From a virus: a stretch of 46,298 nt of DNA. A program made the position numbers and the translations under genes. Position 1 is the stretch's first letter, and every line of letters begins with the position of its first letter. Positions 8,583-20,500 of the stretch are shown here, piece by piece. Location of the stretch: positions 1 to 46,298 of the IMG/VR virus record IMGVR_UViG_3300023116_000082; one strand, 5' to 3'. A model generated the notes under the pieces. The model was not told the DNA's origin and made no database searches. It was given only the letters and a program-made list of their open reading frames with translations.

Positions 8583-11500
8583 TTATGCGTCTAGTGTACT
8601 GACTGAGTAAATAATTTGACCCGCTGCTATGTAATAACTAATTACAAATCTATCTCCTTGAATAAATGTGGTTGGTGAACCATCAACGGGGCTAACGCCA
8701 GTCCATGTATTTTCTAGAGGTTTCCAAATGTTTGTTGGAATGATAGATGCTGCTTTAACTGTGGAGGAGAAACTAATATAAATTTGTCCCGCCCTACCAT
8801 CATATGTAGCTAAGGTAGTGTTGTTAACTGTGTCAACTGGTGTACCAAGAGGAATGGAAATAGTATCAGTAACGGCGTCATACCATCTCTCATCAATAGG
8901 GTCAATACCAGATACATTGAAGTTAACAGATTTTGTTAAAGTATCATTAATATCGACATCACCAACATTAGAAACTTCATTAAAAGTTACTGTCTTATAA
9001 ACTGTGTTCCATGCAACAGGAATAGATGGAATTAAGGAGTTGACATTCGCCCAATCAGACAAGTCTGTTGGGGATATAAATGAATCATCTAGTGCTTGAT
9101 ATGCTTCACTTGCTGGATCATTATTGAACCAGTTGATTGGAGCACGTTTGGAGAAACCATAAGTGTCTTGCCTTGCAACTGGGAAGTTCTCTTCATTTTC
9201 AAATACATTATTTGAAATGCTAATCTTGTTATTAATTTTAATTGTGCCAGCAGTAAGAATTGAAGACTCAATGTTGGATGCCTTGAAAGAGTTTCTCTGT
9301 GCTTCCTGAATCGCTTGCAGATCATTTGTTAGAACTGCAGAGAATGTTGATGGGTTGAATGAAGCAGTAGAACTATTGGCGGCAAGAGAATCAAGATTAG
9401 TATAATCAATTAGTCTATTTTCAGCAGATGTCTTGAGTCTTGGGAAATTAAGTGTGTTGCTTTGGTTTCCTTTAGCATCAATAACTTGGTTGCCAATATA
9501 GAAATCACCTGTGGAGTTAGTACCAGAAGATGCAACAAATCCACCACCACGCTCAATAGTTTGCGAGTTAACAATTTCTTGCTGAGTTAGTGTAATGTCT
9601 TGGAACTGTGGTAAACCAGTTGAGTAGTTACCTGGACCAAATCCCACATATTCCCAAGTATGAGATGAAGCACGGATAATAGATGGTCTGTAGAACGAGA
9701 CAGGAACTGCCTTATTAAAAATGATACATCTGTCAGTAAAGATAGGAACATTTTGTGCTGTAAACTCTAGGACTGCGGACTTAGGAACACCGTACTCATT
9801 TCTACTATCTTCAAATCCATATGGATTTTCCATAATAGTATCCGTAACCTCTGTCTCTCCAAAGGAAGATAGTTCAAATTCGGTATCTAAGTCAATCTCT
9901 GAATAAGATCTTATATTATATCCTGTTGTTGGATTTGCTCCACCAGTCAAAATACTATTCAGAATTTTTTTAGTTGACTCTGAAGTAATAGAATATTGAC
10001 TGACTCTTTGATACTCGTCCGCTTGTAATGTATTATCTCTAATGATGGTGTTACCAACATCTTTTCTATATTGTGAAACAGATGCTTTTGGATTCCACTT
10101 GGGATTATCTAAGTCTGCCTCTGGATATAGGTAGTTAATATTTTGATTATATCCAAGACCCTCTAGGGTTACTTCTTCAGTATCATAAGATGCTTTGGTG
10201 GGTTCAGTAAAGTTGACGGAGGAAGGATAGTAAAGAATTTTATCGTTTACTGTTCCTGAGAAAGTTACCGCAAGATCATAACTGAATACGTTTGCACCCT
10301 CATCGGTAACTACAATATCTTCTCCATTAAACGCTGGATTTTGAGCGCCAAAGATTCTAATTGTTTCTCCATCAGACAATGAAGTTGATGTAAATGTTGC
10401 TGTTGCAGCAACAGCTGAGACATCAGCGGGTGTTGCTTGTAGAATTTCATCATGAATGGTGTAAAGTACATTTACAGCAGAAACAACATCCTGACATTCT
10501 CCAGTAGCGTGGTCATAATCTACAATAACAGTGTTGTCAATTACTGGTTGAATAAGATGCTCTGCTGGTGGAGTATCAGATTCTGTTCTCCAATCTCCAT
10601 CACCCATACCTTGTGCCATATCAAATCTAAAGACTGGATTTGCAATGGATGGGGAACCTGTACCAAATCTACCGGACCTATTTTTAATATCAAATACCTG
10701 AACGGTATTTGCTGACCTATCAACACGTCCTGTATATCCAATGAATGTAGTTGCTGCTTGAGCAGTGTTATATTCAGTTTCATTAGATGGGAGAGCAGCA
10801 ATACCAGTTGCTTCATATACTTCCATACCCTCAACAATACCATCTACAGATTCTAGAGTTAGTACGTCTCCACCAGCACCAGTGCTAGGTGTTACCGCTG
10901 TTGCTAATTCGTAGAATGACCAGTTTCTTATCGAAGCAACTGCAAGATTCTTAGCATATTCAAATGTTGCTCTGGTTTGTGCTAGTTCAGTTTCAATGAA
11001 CTGTTGAGTACCAGCAGAGAAATAATACTGTCCGTTGTTAATGACAGTGCTATTTCCACTCAATCTCAAATCTTTTACAATAGCATTTACTAAGTGTCCA
11101 ACGTCCCTTGAACATCTATCGGCATCTGGATTATTGAATCCAGCAAACTGCTCACCAGTTTGAGATTCTGCTAGAATAAATCCAGCACATTCTCTTTGGA
11201 TGAATAGTCTGTTCTTCTCGATAAGGTCAGAACCATCTTGCTTGAGGTGATTAACTTCATTAGCAATACCATCAACAGGGTCAATATCCTCAAGACCAAT
11301 TAGACGCTGCTTACCATAGATAATGGTTTTATCATTGTTGGATACTGTGTCAGTTTCTGGGTCATACTCCTCATAGATATTACCATCTAACATAGTGAGT
11401 AGATAGTATCCATCTCTCACGTTGTACTCATATTCAACAATTGGTTCTACCTGTCTAACGAAGAATGATTTAGGATATGTTGTGACAGCTTCAGTAACAA

Positions 11501-14500
11501 TAATTACTGTGCCGCCAGGTAAAGTTAATTTATCACCCTTATTATAATTTGTTCCTGGATTGACAAGAGATACTTCTCCACTAGCAACAGTAAATGTAGC
11601 ATCGGATGGTACTAAAGTTTCTCCACCAACACCAGAACCGATGTCAAGTTCTGCATAATCTGTATAGGTTCCGTTTCCACCTCTCTTCAAACTCTTTTTG
11701 AATTCTTGAGTAGATGGTGACGCTGCCACCTCATCTGTACCTACTGTCTCTACAGAGAACTTTCTAATGATACCTGTTTGGGCAGAATCATAGACAAAAG
11801 GATAGTCTAGTGTTTCATCACCAAATCCAATACCAGGATCCTTAAGGTGAATAATAAACTTACCTTCCGGTGCTCTTAACTTAATATTATTATATCCATC
11901 CTTAGGAACTTTACAAATCAATCTCCATAGCAATTCATTATTACCATTTGCTGCTCTAGAATCTTGAATTCTATTAACATAAAGAGAACTAATAACGTTA
12001 TCATTGAATTCAAAATTATCGCTTTGCTCAAGTGCTCCAGAAACAGGATTTGTATCAACTCTTTGTGTTATTCTTCTTAATAGAGATAAGTTTTCGTTAG
12101 TAGTTGAGAACTCAGGATCATAAGTAACTTGGTTTTGCTCTAATGTTCTAGTTTCATCAAATGGTTTGTAGTCAACACCCAATGCACTACCAGTTAGATA
12201 ACCTTCTTCTTTAATACCAGCACTACTATATGTAAGACCAGCTCTGGTAATCAATACTCCTGTTGTAATAGTAAATGTGATTGTTGTTTCTGGTAAGAAA
12301 GGTGTATCTGAACCTGTATCTAGAACAAAAACATCATCATAACTTAATTTAGAACCAGATGATGTCCAACCACTAGTGTAATCCTGTGGACCTGGTGCTC
12401 CAATTACCCAATCATTAGGATAGATTGCTGTAATTTCACCCTGGTTAATTACAATGTTTCCGACTGTTGCTTGAACAGGGATAGTCTTAGATTCAGAGAA
12501 TTTATAAACATCTCCACCAGTAATCCAATTAGCGGTAGGTAGATTTGCTGCATTAGAGACACCAATTACAAATTCTGTAGCATTAGTTCTTTCTCTTACC
12601 ACATATGGACCAGATAGGGAAGAACCATCAGAATTATTTGTTTCGTCAAAATAAACTTCATCACCAACAAAGAATGGGTGAGCTGGTTTATCAACGGGAT
12701 TTGAAACTGTAATAGTAAATGTGCTAGCGCCAGGAGTGTTATTAACAATGCCAGTAATGGTTCTAGATAATTGCAATCCAGCTTGTGTAGTTGCAGTTGC
12801 ATTTACATTAGTGGAAGAGGTATATCCGTTAAATTTAGTTCCGGTATTTGTATAATCAAATTCTCCGGGAATACCTTCAATAGTTACGGTTCCACCTCTC
12901 CTCTCGTCATCAACAAGAATTGCTAGGCGACCATAGTATTCTCCATTAATAGTTCTTGCAAACTCCCAACCATAATATCTTCTCTTAATACTATTATCAG
13001 CGTTAAAGTTCAAAGTTGGAATTGTGGCACCACCAATTGTATTGATAGTTACTGTAAAATCATTTGTCCCATCAACTCCACCCAATAAAGAACCTGGGAA
13101 TTTTATTGTATTGAATCCCGCTGTAGCACTAAATCCGGAACCACCAAGTAATCTATTTTTAACAATAGTTGTGGAACCAACAGTTGGATCCGTTGGTGCT
13201 ACTACACCAAAATTTTGCCATGGATTTGGTCCGGTTGTTTGGACTAAGGAGAAAATATATTCGGAATCAAATCCACCACTGGGAATAGTATAATCAATGT
13301 CATTAATTGAATTAAAAGTATATAAATCGTTTGTTTCGTAAGATATATTTGCTGGTAGAGTTACGTCTCGGATGAACATCCTTACGCTTAATGTTTCTGC
13401 GGATGCAGATGAGTTGGAGAAAAGTACAGGGTAGTCATTATTTCTACCAATACCATCACCACTATTGTCATTTGCAACAACGTGGATAATTAAATCGTTG
13501 TTATTTAATGTTGGATCTAGCTCAACAATTTCAGTTTCTATGGTTGCTGCAATTGTTCCTCCAGAAATACTTACTGATTCTCCTCCAGCAGAATTGTAAC
13601 CAGAACCACCATTATTAACTCTGAGTTCTGTAATAGCACCATTTGAGTCAACGGAAATAATATCAACTGTTAAATCAGTTCCTGCGCCGCCAGTGGTTGC
13701 AATATTAGTCCCTACAGTATATCCGGTTCCTCCAGATAGAGTAGCATTGTCTAAAGTAAGAACGTGTCCCGCTGGATCTGTAGAAGAGATACCACCTAAA
13801 TCTGCGCCATCAATTGTAAAAGTATCTCCAATATTATATGAAATACCTCTAGCATCGAGTTTGACTACATATCTATTTTCATTTTTTGTTCTATAAACAT
13901 CAAATCTAGCACCTTGCCCTGTTGCTCTCAATGCATCAATTGCGGCGCTTCCCCCATACACTACTTGATTATATGTGTATTGAACTTGACCTGCTTGAGG
14001 AACACCTGATACTGCTTGATATAAAATATTTTCTAAATCTGAATCTGTATCTGCTACAGGAACAGAGGTTCCTTCACATGCAACTGTTTTAATAGATGCT
14101 TCTGCAATTTCAAATCTAAAATCGCCGGTATTGTTTCCGACCATTAATTTATATCTAGTCGTTGCTGCAGCAACTCCACCACCAGAGGGAAATCCAAAAT
14201 GAACAGCATTTGTTGGGGAAGTTGGGAAAGCATTACTAATATCAGTTCCAGTGATAATTTCATTAGTTCCGAATCCAACATCACCAAAGTTTAATGTGGA
14301 AGTGCTTTGGATGGCATAGAAACTTTTAACTGAAGTTTCAAGAGATGCCGCTGCAATAGAACCACCAGTTAAAAGTGTTGCCTCGGTAGAAATTTTTCCT
14401 TCGGAATATACATCTGCTGGGTCATACTGGTCTGGAGTACCAGCAAATGTAGTGTTGTCTCTTAATCTTGCAGCAAAAGTCTCTAGTTGAGATTCGTCAA

Positions 14501-17339
14501 AATTCTTTGGTAGTCTTGCATAAATTGCTTCTGGATCTCCATCAGAATACTGTCTCTTACCTAAAAGGTAATTTACATCATCAACTAATAGTTCTGCTTG
14601 TTCTTGTGTTGTTCCTGGACGTATGGAGTAGTATTCTGGAATATCACCTTCTTTGATTAGTGATTCTCCGTCTACTTTAACATAAATTTTTCTAAATCCT
14701 TCGGTATTTGAATTAATATCTCCAGCATTCCATCTTGCTAAAGTTGAACCAAAATCAATATTGTAGATGTTAACTCTACTTTCTCTAGTGGGATCCAATC
14801 CTCTAGGTGGAACTAGTCCAACAATGAAAGCACCGTTGTCCTGCTTGAAGATTTCTGTTCTGTGAGATACAGCAATCAGAGATTGATTACCAAAGTTTGA
14901 GTTGGAGTTTGTAATTGAATGGTCTCCACCTGTCTCTACTGTGAAGTGGTCCGCCTGTCCCACAGCGAACACAGACACAATCTGTAGGAATGAATTGTTT
15001 CTGGACTTAATGTGGAAGTGTCTCCAATCTTTTCTATACTCAGCAATAGAGTTAGAATGTCTCTCGTCAGGGTCTTCTACCTGACTTGTGGTAGTTCCAT
15101 TCAAAATGAATGCCCTATCATCTCTCTGTAGGGAGATGCCAGTGTATTGCGCCAGCACCATAGAGCGAAGACCTGTGGACTGAGCACCGTCGCTCAGGAG
15201 ACCACACAGACCCCATACAGAGCGTAGTGAGATGTTGAATACATATGGAGATGCTGAAGCAACAGTGTCAGACAGATACTTGTTCTGGACGAAACCAACA
15301 ATTCTGTTTTCTTCAATTCTCTGGTTGTAATCCTCTTCACCTGTTGGACCAATAGGTGAACCGGGATCGGCATCGACATCAACAGCTTGAATAATTATAT
15401 CCCAGAATGTGTTGATAGCACTTCTTACATTAGCACATCCTGCTGGGTCTGTTGGGTCGTCAATCTCATATCCAGCAGTTTGAGCACTAAGGTCTGGTAA
15501 AAGATTGAAATCAAATATCTGTGAGCTAAATGTAGTATCAACATTCAGTAGTGTGGTATCAAGAACACTTACTCCACCGGGAGCAAAATCTCTTGTAATT
15601 ACGTTATTTTTATCTTCTAGGACATCATAGTTATTTACAATATATTGACAAATCTCATTTGCTGCTTGGAATACTTCTACTGCTTCTGCTTCTTCTCCAA
15701 GTAGTACATTATTGTCACGATAGAATTGTGCTGCTTCTACAACACGATTGTTTCCGCCATGCGCTAGGTTGTAAGCAATTCTCTCAATAAGTAGAACAGT
15801 ATCATCTACACAAGACTCACCAACTGTTTGTGTTGGGTCTGCTACACTGCCATCTAAGTTTACTACTCCGCCTGGGAAATTTGGATCTAAACCATCAGTT
15901 AAAATGTCAATATTTGCTGATAAAGTAGCGTTATTTCTTTCAACATAAGCAACAGCAAGTTGAGCAATAAAACGCTTGTTATCTAGTAGAATATTCTCAG
16001 CATCCTTAAATCTTCCAGCAGGAGGATTAGTTGTCTCATCATTTCTACTATACTTGTCAATTTTTTTGTAGTAGTTCTCTAACTGATGATAGTTGGCATA
16101 TTCAAAAGCAGTTAGTTTATGATGACTTCCAAATGCGTTAGGAGTATCCTTAATAGTAAACTGCCAGATGTAGCAAGCACCTGTCAGTCTGAACATAGCA
16201 GACCTAGATACCGCATCATCCGCAGGATCAGGAACATACTTAGGTCTAATTAAAGTTTTACGCAGGTCTAAACCTACGATAGATGTACCTCTAGGTACAA
16301 TAAGTCCACCTTCAACAGGATTAAATTTCTTTAGTTCGTTTGCAAAACTTGTGGTGCTGTTATATACCTCACCTTGTCTTGACTTAATTTCTTCTTCAAT
16401 ATCTGCTGCAGTAAAAGCATCTCCATTTGCATCAACGCCAGGAGAGTTGTCGATGATATATTCACCTGGAAAGAGTAGAATTGTGAAATTTTCAAACAGG
16501 TCAGCACCAGTTTCACCTTCTTCTGAACCAACACCAGGGGCAACATAACTTCTCTTTGCTGCTTCAATCAGTGCTCTTTCAATAGATTTGAATGGTCTGT
16601 TGATATTGCTACCATCATTAGATGGAATATCTGTAGCGTTCTCATCATCAGCACTAACATATAAAATTTTCTTGTTGTTAGTTACATTAATATATGCACC
16701 AACATCTTGTCCCGTAAATAAATCAATTGCAGAACCATTAGCAATTTCTGCTCTTGCTCTCTGCTCTAGTTTAAGTAAACTCTTCTGAATTTCAATAGGA
16801 GAATTAGTAGCCTGAGTTCTCAGTCTACCAGTTAATCTTGCTGTTTCTGAAGGAGAATGACCATCGACATTTACATTAATATCAAGAATTTCCTGACCTG
16901 GAGAATCGGAAATACTGTCGTTGTTTCTATTTCTGATATCCGCCTTTACATTGGGAACACGGAGGAGATCAGTTGAAGAATTATATGTAAATCTAGTAGA
17001 ATCAGTATCACTTACTGCATCATATGCTAAGCGACCAAAATCCGGATCATAACCAGGAAGAGTACCAGTTGGTTTACCACCAATAGTTTCATAATCTGCT
17101 GCAGCAATACGGGTAGCCTCATCTACAAAGACCATCCTTTGTTCAGCTGAACTTGTAGCAATTTGGTCAACAAAAATTTCGTCCTCTGGAACAGTGACTA
17201 CTTCGTTGATAGAATCAACTAGAGAATTTTTATCTGTGGTAGTCAGTAGATCTTTATCACCTGTATCATCAGCAAGCAGGTTGATTTCCTGGCGCTGCTG
17301 TTCAAAGGTAAATGATCTTTTTACTTCTCTTTTAGCCAT
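8583..17339 (-). CDS. Giant virion structural protein, 2918 aa, with beta-helix and helical modules
   Basis: The N-terminus (KREVKRSFTFEQQRQEINLL, then LTTTDKNSLVDSINEV) resembles a virion anchoring segment. Residues about 222-262 (ILYVSADDENATDIPSNDGS, then PFKSIERALIEA) followed by 'ILLFPGEY' and 'GGLIVPRGTSIVGLDLRKT' have the signature of the start of a right-handed beta-helix, as in pectate-lyase-like phage proteins. No catalytic set is identified. Cys-containing helical modules occur near residues 508-543, 633-652, 2075-2106 (CSRDVGHLVNAIVKDLRLSG) and 2281-2299. GSGY repeats lie near 1190-1270 and 1930. The start overlaps the upstream 66-aa gene by 8 bases. It is probably a baseplate-periphery or fibre protein; the precise T4 counterpart is not recognisable. 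Confidence 0.87.
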   Translation of the reverse strand: MAKREVKRSFTFEQQRQEINLLADDTGDKDLLTTTDKNSLVDSINEVVTVPEDEIFVDQIATSSAEQRMVFVDEATRIAAADYETIGGKPTGTLPGYDPDFGRLAYDAVSDTDSTRFTYNSSTDLLRVPNVKADIRNRNNDSISDSPGQEILDINVNVDGHSPSETARLTGRLRTQATNSPIEIQKSLLKLEQRARAEIANGSAIDLFTGQDVGAYINVTNNKKILYVSADDENATDIPSNDGSNINRPFKSIERALIEAAKRSYVAPGVGSEEGETGADLFENFTILLFPGEYIIDNSPGVDANGDAFTAADIEEEIKSRQGEVYNSTTSFANELKKFNPVEGGLIVPRGTSIVGLDLRKTLIRPKYVPDPADDAVSRSAMFRLTGACYIWQFTIKDTPNAFGSHHKLTAFEYANYHQLENYYKKIDKYSRNDETTNPPAGRFKDAENILLDNKRFIAQLAVAYVERNNATLSANIDILTDGLDPNFPGGVVNLDGSVADPTQTVGESCVDDTVLLIERIAYNLAHGGNNRVVEAAQFYRDNNVLLGEEAEAVEVFQAANEICQYIVNNYDVLEDKNNVITRDFAPGGVSVLDTTLLNVDTTFSSQIFDFNLLPDLSAQTAGYEIDDPTDPAGCANVRSAINTFWDIIIQAVDVDADPGSPIGPTGEEDYNQRIEENRIVGFVQNKYLSDTVASASPYVFNISLRSVWGLCGLLSDGAQSTGLRSMVLAQYTGISLQRDDRAFILNGTTTSQVEDPDERHSNSIAEYRKDWRHFHIKSRNNSFLQIVSVFAVGQADHFTVETGGDHSITNSNSNFGNQSLIAVSHRTEIFKQDNGAFIVGLVPPRGLDPTRESRVNIYNIDFGSTLARWNAGDINSNTEGFRKIYVKVDGESLIKEGDIPEYYSIRPGTTQEQAELLVDDVNYLLGKRQYSDGDPEAIYARLPKNFDESQLETFAARLRDNTTFAGTPDQYDPADVYSEGKISTEATLLTGGSIAAASLETSVKSFYAIQSTSTLNFGDVGFGTNEIITGTDISNAFPTSPTNAVHFGFPSGGGVAAATTRYKLMVGNNTGDFRFEIAEASIKTVACEGTSVPVADTDSDLENILYQAVSGVPQAGQVQYTYNQVVYGGSAAIDALRATGQGARFDVYRTKNENRYVVKLDARGISYNIGDTFTIDGADLGGISSTDPAGHVLTLDNATLSGGTGYTVGTNIATTGGAGTDLTVDIISVDSNGAITELRVNNGGSGYNSAGGESVSISGGTIAATIETEIVELDPTLNNNDLIIHVVANDNSGDGIGRNNDYPVLFSNSSASAETLSVRMFIRDVTLPANISYETNDLYTFNSINDIDYTIPSGGFDSEYIFSLVQTTGPNPWQNFGVVAPTDPTVGSTTIVKNRLLGGSGFSATAGFNTIKFPGSLLGGVDGTNDFTVTINTIGGATIPTLNFNADNSIKRRYYGWEFARTINGEYYGRLAILVDDERRGGTVTIEGIPGEFDYTNTGTKFNGYTSSTNVNATATTQAGLQLSRTITGIVNNTPGASTFTITVSNPVDKPAHPFFVGDEVYFDETNNSDGSSLSGPYVVRERTNATEFVIGVSNAANLPTANWITGGDVYKFSESKTIPVQATVGNIVINQGEITAIYPNDWVIGAPGPQDYTSGWTSSGSKLSYDDVFVLDTGSDTPFLPETTITFTITTGVLITRAGLTYSSAGIKEEGYLTGSALGVDYKPFDETRTLEQNQVTYDPEFSTTNENLSLLRRITQRVDTNPVSGALEQSDNFEFNDNVISSLYVNRIQDSRAANGNNELLWRLICKVPKDGYNNIKLRAPEGKFIIHLKDPGIGFGDETLDYPFVYDSAQTGIIRKFSVETVGTDEVAASPSTQEFKKSLKRGGNGTYTDYAELDIGSGVGGETLVPSDATFTVASGEVSLVNPGTNYNKGDKLTLPGGTVIIVTEAVTTYPKSFFVRQVEPIVEYEYNVRDGYYLLTMLDGNIYEEYDPETDTVSNNDKTIIYGKQRLIGLEDIDPVDGIANEVNHLKQDGSDLIEKNRLFIQRECAGFILAESQTGEQFAGFNNPDADRCSRDVGHLVNAIVKDLRLSGNSTVINNGQYYFSAGTQQFIETELAQTRATFEYAKNLAVASIRNWSFYELATAVTPSTGAGGDVLTLESVDGIVEGMEVYEATGIAALPSNETEYNTAQAATTFIGYTGRVDRSANTVQVFDIKNRSGRFGTGSPSIANPVFRFDMAQGMGDGDWRTESDTPPAEHLIQPVIDNTVIVDYDHATGECQDVVSAVNVLYTIHDEILQATPADVSAVAATATFTSTSLSDGETIRIFGAQNPAFNGEDIVVTDEGANVFSYDLAVTFSGTVNDKILYYPSSVNFTEPTKASYDTEEVTLEGLGYNQNINYLYPEADLDNPKWNPKASVSQYRKDVGNTIIRDNTLQADEYQRVSQYSITSESTKKILNSILTGGANPTTGYNIRSYSEIDLDTEFELSSFGETEVTDTIMENPYGFEDSRNEYGVPKSAVLEFTAQNVPIFTDRCIIFNKAVPVSFYRPSIIRASSHTWEYVGFGPGNYSTGLPQFQDITLTQQEIVNSQTIERGGGFVASSGTNSTGDFYIGNQVIDAKGNQSNTLNFPRLKTSAENRLIDYTNLDSLAANSSTASFNPSTFSAVLTNDLQAIQEAQRNSFKASNIESSILTAGTIKINNKISISNNVFENEENFPVARQDTYGFSKRAPINWFNNDPASEAYQALDDSFISPTDLSDWANVNSLIPSIPVAWNTVYKTVTFNEVSNVGDVDINDTLTKSVNFNVSGIDPIDERWYDAVTDTISIPLGTPVDTVNNTTLATYDGRAGQIYISFSSTVKAASIIPTNIWKPLENTWTGVSPVDGSPTTFIQGDRFVISYYIAAGQIIYSVSTLDA

Positions 17340-17532
17340 GTCGTTTTATATGCTCCAGTAACAGAAGTTTTAGTTCCCGTATTTCTTCCTTCAAACTATT
17401 TATGTCGTCCGAAGTTGTGTCTAGATGCTGTTTTAAACGATTTCTATTGGGCGTTTGAGTGTTAATAATTGCATGAGTATTTGGGTCACGATAAAGACCT
17501 TCGTGACCCTCAACTTTGTAATAATTTTTCAT
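17332..17532 (-). CDS. Small conserved protein between two giant genes, 66 aa
   Basis: MKNYYKVEGHEGLYRDPNTH followed by AIINT is a compact N-terminal motif I recognise only as a recurrent small cyanophage protein type of unknown role. Residues about 33-66 (LKQHLDTTSDDINSLKEEIR and on) form a Leu-rich amphipathic helix, probably a coiled coil. The start overlaps the stop of the 2732-aa gene as TAATG, and the stop overlaps the start of the 2918-aa gene, so translation of all three is likely coupled. Its place between two giants suggests an assembly factor or small connector, but this is inference. Confidence 0.78.
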   Translation of the reverse strand: MKNYYKVEGHEGLYRDPNTHAIINTQTPNRNRLKQHLDTTSDDINSLKEEIRELKLLLLEHIKRHG

Positions 17533-20500
17533 TACGAAGAAACAACTACTCTTAAATCTTGTACTTTTGGAGCAAATACTGGGTCATCAGATCTTAGTAC
17601 CACTTTAACTTGATACTTAGTAAATTCGGCAAGATCATTTACATAGTATTTTAATTCTTGATAATCATTTCTGAGTTCAAACACTCCAGAAATTGTATCC
17701 TTCCTAACAAAATTTGTTCCAATAGGATCTAGAATTAATTCCCGCCACTTGATGTTTTCCAATACTTCTTGATTAGATGCTTCTAGTGTGCGATAGAATA
17801 CTCTAATGTCAGATTCTTGCTTACTGTTGGCAGTAATCCTAACATCTAAAGAAGTTGCTGGAATACTAATAGTTGCTTGTTTTGTAATGTATTTGGATAT
17901 TGCAGAAGTTCCAGTAATTTCTAGATCACTATTGTAATCAATTCCAGATGTGAAAGAAGTTTCTTTTACTTGTAAGTAATTTTCTGTTCCATCTAAAGAA
18001 CCATCAAATTTAACATTGTCATTAACTCTGAATATATCATCAGATTGTGCTGCTAAAGTTGAAGCTCTCGCAAACTCTGAGTTTGGTAAATTTGGAGAAG
18101 TATAATCATTTCCAATTGGTTTTTTCTCTACATTAACAGTTAATGTTTTACCTTGTCTATCCCAAAGAATTATACGACCATCAATAATATTTGTATATTC
18201 AATATCCGATAGTGAATTATAAACAACAATTCCATCGTTAATTTCAAAATTTGGAATTATTTCGGAAATTAAATCGGATGTATCAATTCTCACAAGTGGG
18301 TCGTCAGTATAAGCCGCATTTGACGGATCACCAAAGATTAGGTTTTCACCAGACTCGAACAAACCATCATTTTGCATTCTAACAACAACAGAAGCACCAC
18401 TTACAGAAACTACTCTTCCCTCCGCTCCAGAAGATTTACCTTGTAAAGTTTGGTTGTTTGCAATTGGAGCTCCACTGATACCATTAATTACGAATGTAAA
18501 TACTGGCCAGAATTTTAATTCTTGATATCTTTTTCCATACCTATCTTCAAGTCCAGTAGAATTTTCTACTCTAATTGAAGATGTTTTAACTGAAATATTT
18601 CTTAAATCTACAACTGGAGATAGATAATCTACTTCAGAACTTAAAGATAGTTTGTAGATTAAAGATTTGCCGGTAGAGTTTAATACTTCATTTAATCTAG
18701 AGCAAACAAATTTTTGGTTTTCAAAATATTGCTCTTGATTTAAGAACGTTGTCTCAAAATCTGAAGTTTGGTAAGAAACATAAGTTGTCGTATTTGAATC
18801 TACAGGAACAACATTTACAGTCTTAACTTTAGAATTAATTTTAGTTCCTGGTGACTGTAAATTTGAAATATCCGCATATAATTTTTCGTACTTGACATTG
18901 CTAGCAGCATACACAGAACTTCCACCTCCTCTAGCAGAATCTCCAGCTGCCGATATAGATCTTACCGTATAAGTATCAACTCCAACGGAATCTACTTCAT
19001 AGTATAATGTTGAGAAAGCGTTTCCACTTACCGCAGAGAAATTGTCAACTCCTCTAAAGAAAACTTTTGATTTTCCAGAATCCTCAAATCCATGATCTCT
19101 ATGATATACTTTAAATATAAAATTATTTGCCTTAAATAAATCCGATGTGGCGTTAGAATTTGAAGCTGAATTAGTTTCAAATGGATCTAATCTTAATTTT
19201 TTATAAGTAAGTTCATCATTTACTAAGGTTAATGTTGACTCTTTTGTAATATCAAATTTTGCACGTTTGAGTTCAAATTTAAGATCTTCAAATAAATCTT
19301 CAACCCATGTATCAGTATTCTGTGATTTATATAAAGAACCTAATAATGGTTGCGAACTTACTTTGATACCGGTAATTTTCTCAACTTCTCCTAATTTAGA
19401 AGACCATAAAGAATAATCTGTAGAATCTGTTTCTACCTGAATTGCATATTCAGAATCATTTTGTAGATATACTGGATATTCAAAGTTGAATGTTGTTGGT
19501 GTGGAAGAATCAATATTTGTTCCGTCATCGGAAGATACACCCATTCTTACCGCAGGAGTATCAATTTCTAGAACTGAAGTAATAACAGCTCCGTTCGCAC
19601 CATCGCCAATCCCTTTAACAATTACAGAAGGTGCTGAAGTATATCCTGATCCAGAAAGAGCAACTTCCACATCGTATATAATTCCATTAGAAACATATGG
19701 AATTGCTGATGATTGACTTTCTCCAGGCAACTGGGGACTCTCTACAGTTATGACAGCACCATCATAATTTGAACCTACATTTTGAACAACAAATTTTTTA
19801 ATTTTTCCTGCATCTTTTGCAATTTTAACTTGGACATTAGTATTATTTGTACTATTGTACGATGTAATACTAGACGAAGATAACACCTCATCCTGAACAA
19901 ATGCTATTCCATTATTGTTAGACAATATGAAAGTATAAACTTGTTCGTTTGTTAAATTATAATTTGTTGCTCCAATAAGAGCAACCTCATTTCCATTTCT
20001 ATCTAAAATTTGTTCAATCACACCGCTAGAACCAGAAGATACACCAGCAAGTGCGTCTCCCTTTTCTACGGTAATATTACCATTCGTAAATACTTTCAAA
20101 TAAGTTTTTGGAAGTAATACTTTTTCAGTTCCTGGAATAATATTTTTCCCAGGTTTTCCAAAATTAACATCTGTTAAATATACTTTAATTGGAATGTCAG
20201 TACTTTTTGTATTAAAATATAAATCTAATCCAGTTACAAATACACCGCCATCAAAATTTTCAATTTTAAAAGTTTGCGCTAAAGGATTTGGTTTTAATTT
20301 AACATCAGTATTGCTCTCAACAAATTGTATACCTTCATTAGATTTAAAGTAAGATGGTTGGGTTGAAATAATGGATGGTGGATTTTGTGGCTTCACTCCA
20401 GTAGAATAATAAGTTCTTTCTGAATAAGTTTCCACCTCATTTTTTGGAGCATTTACAGCACTAGATGTAAATTTAACCGTTTTTTTGCCAGAAGAAATAT

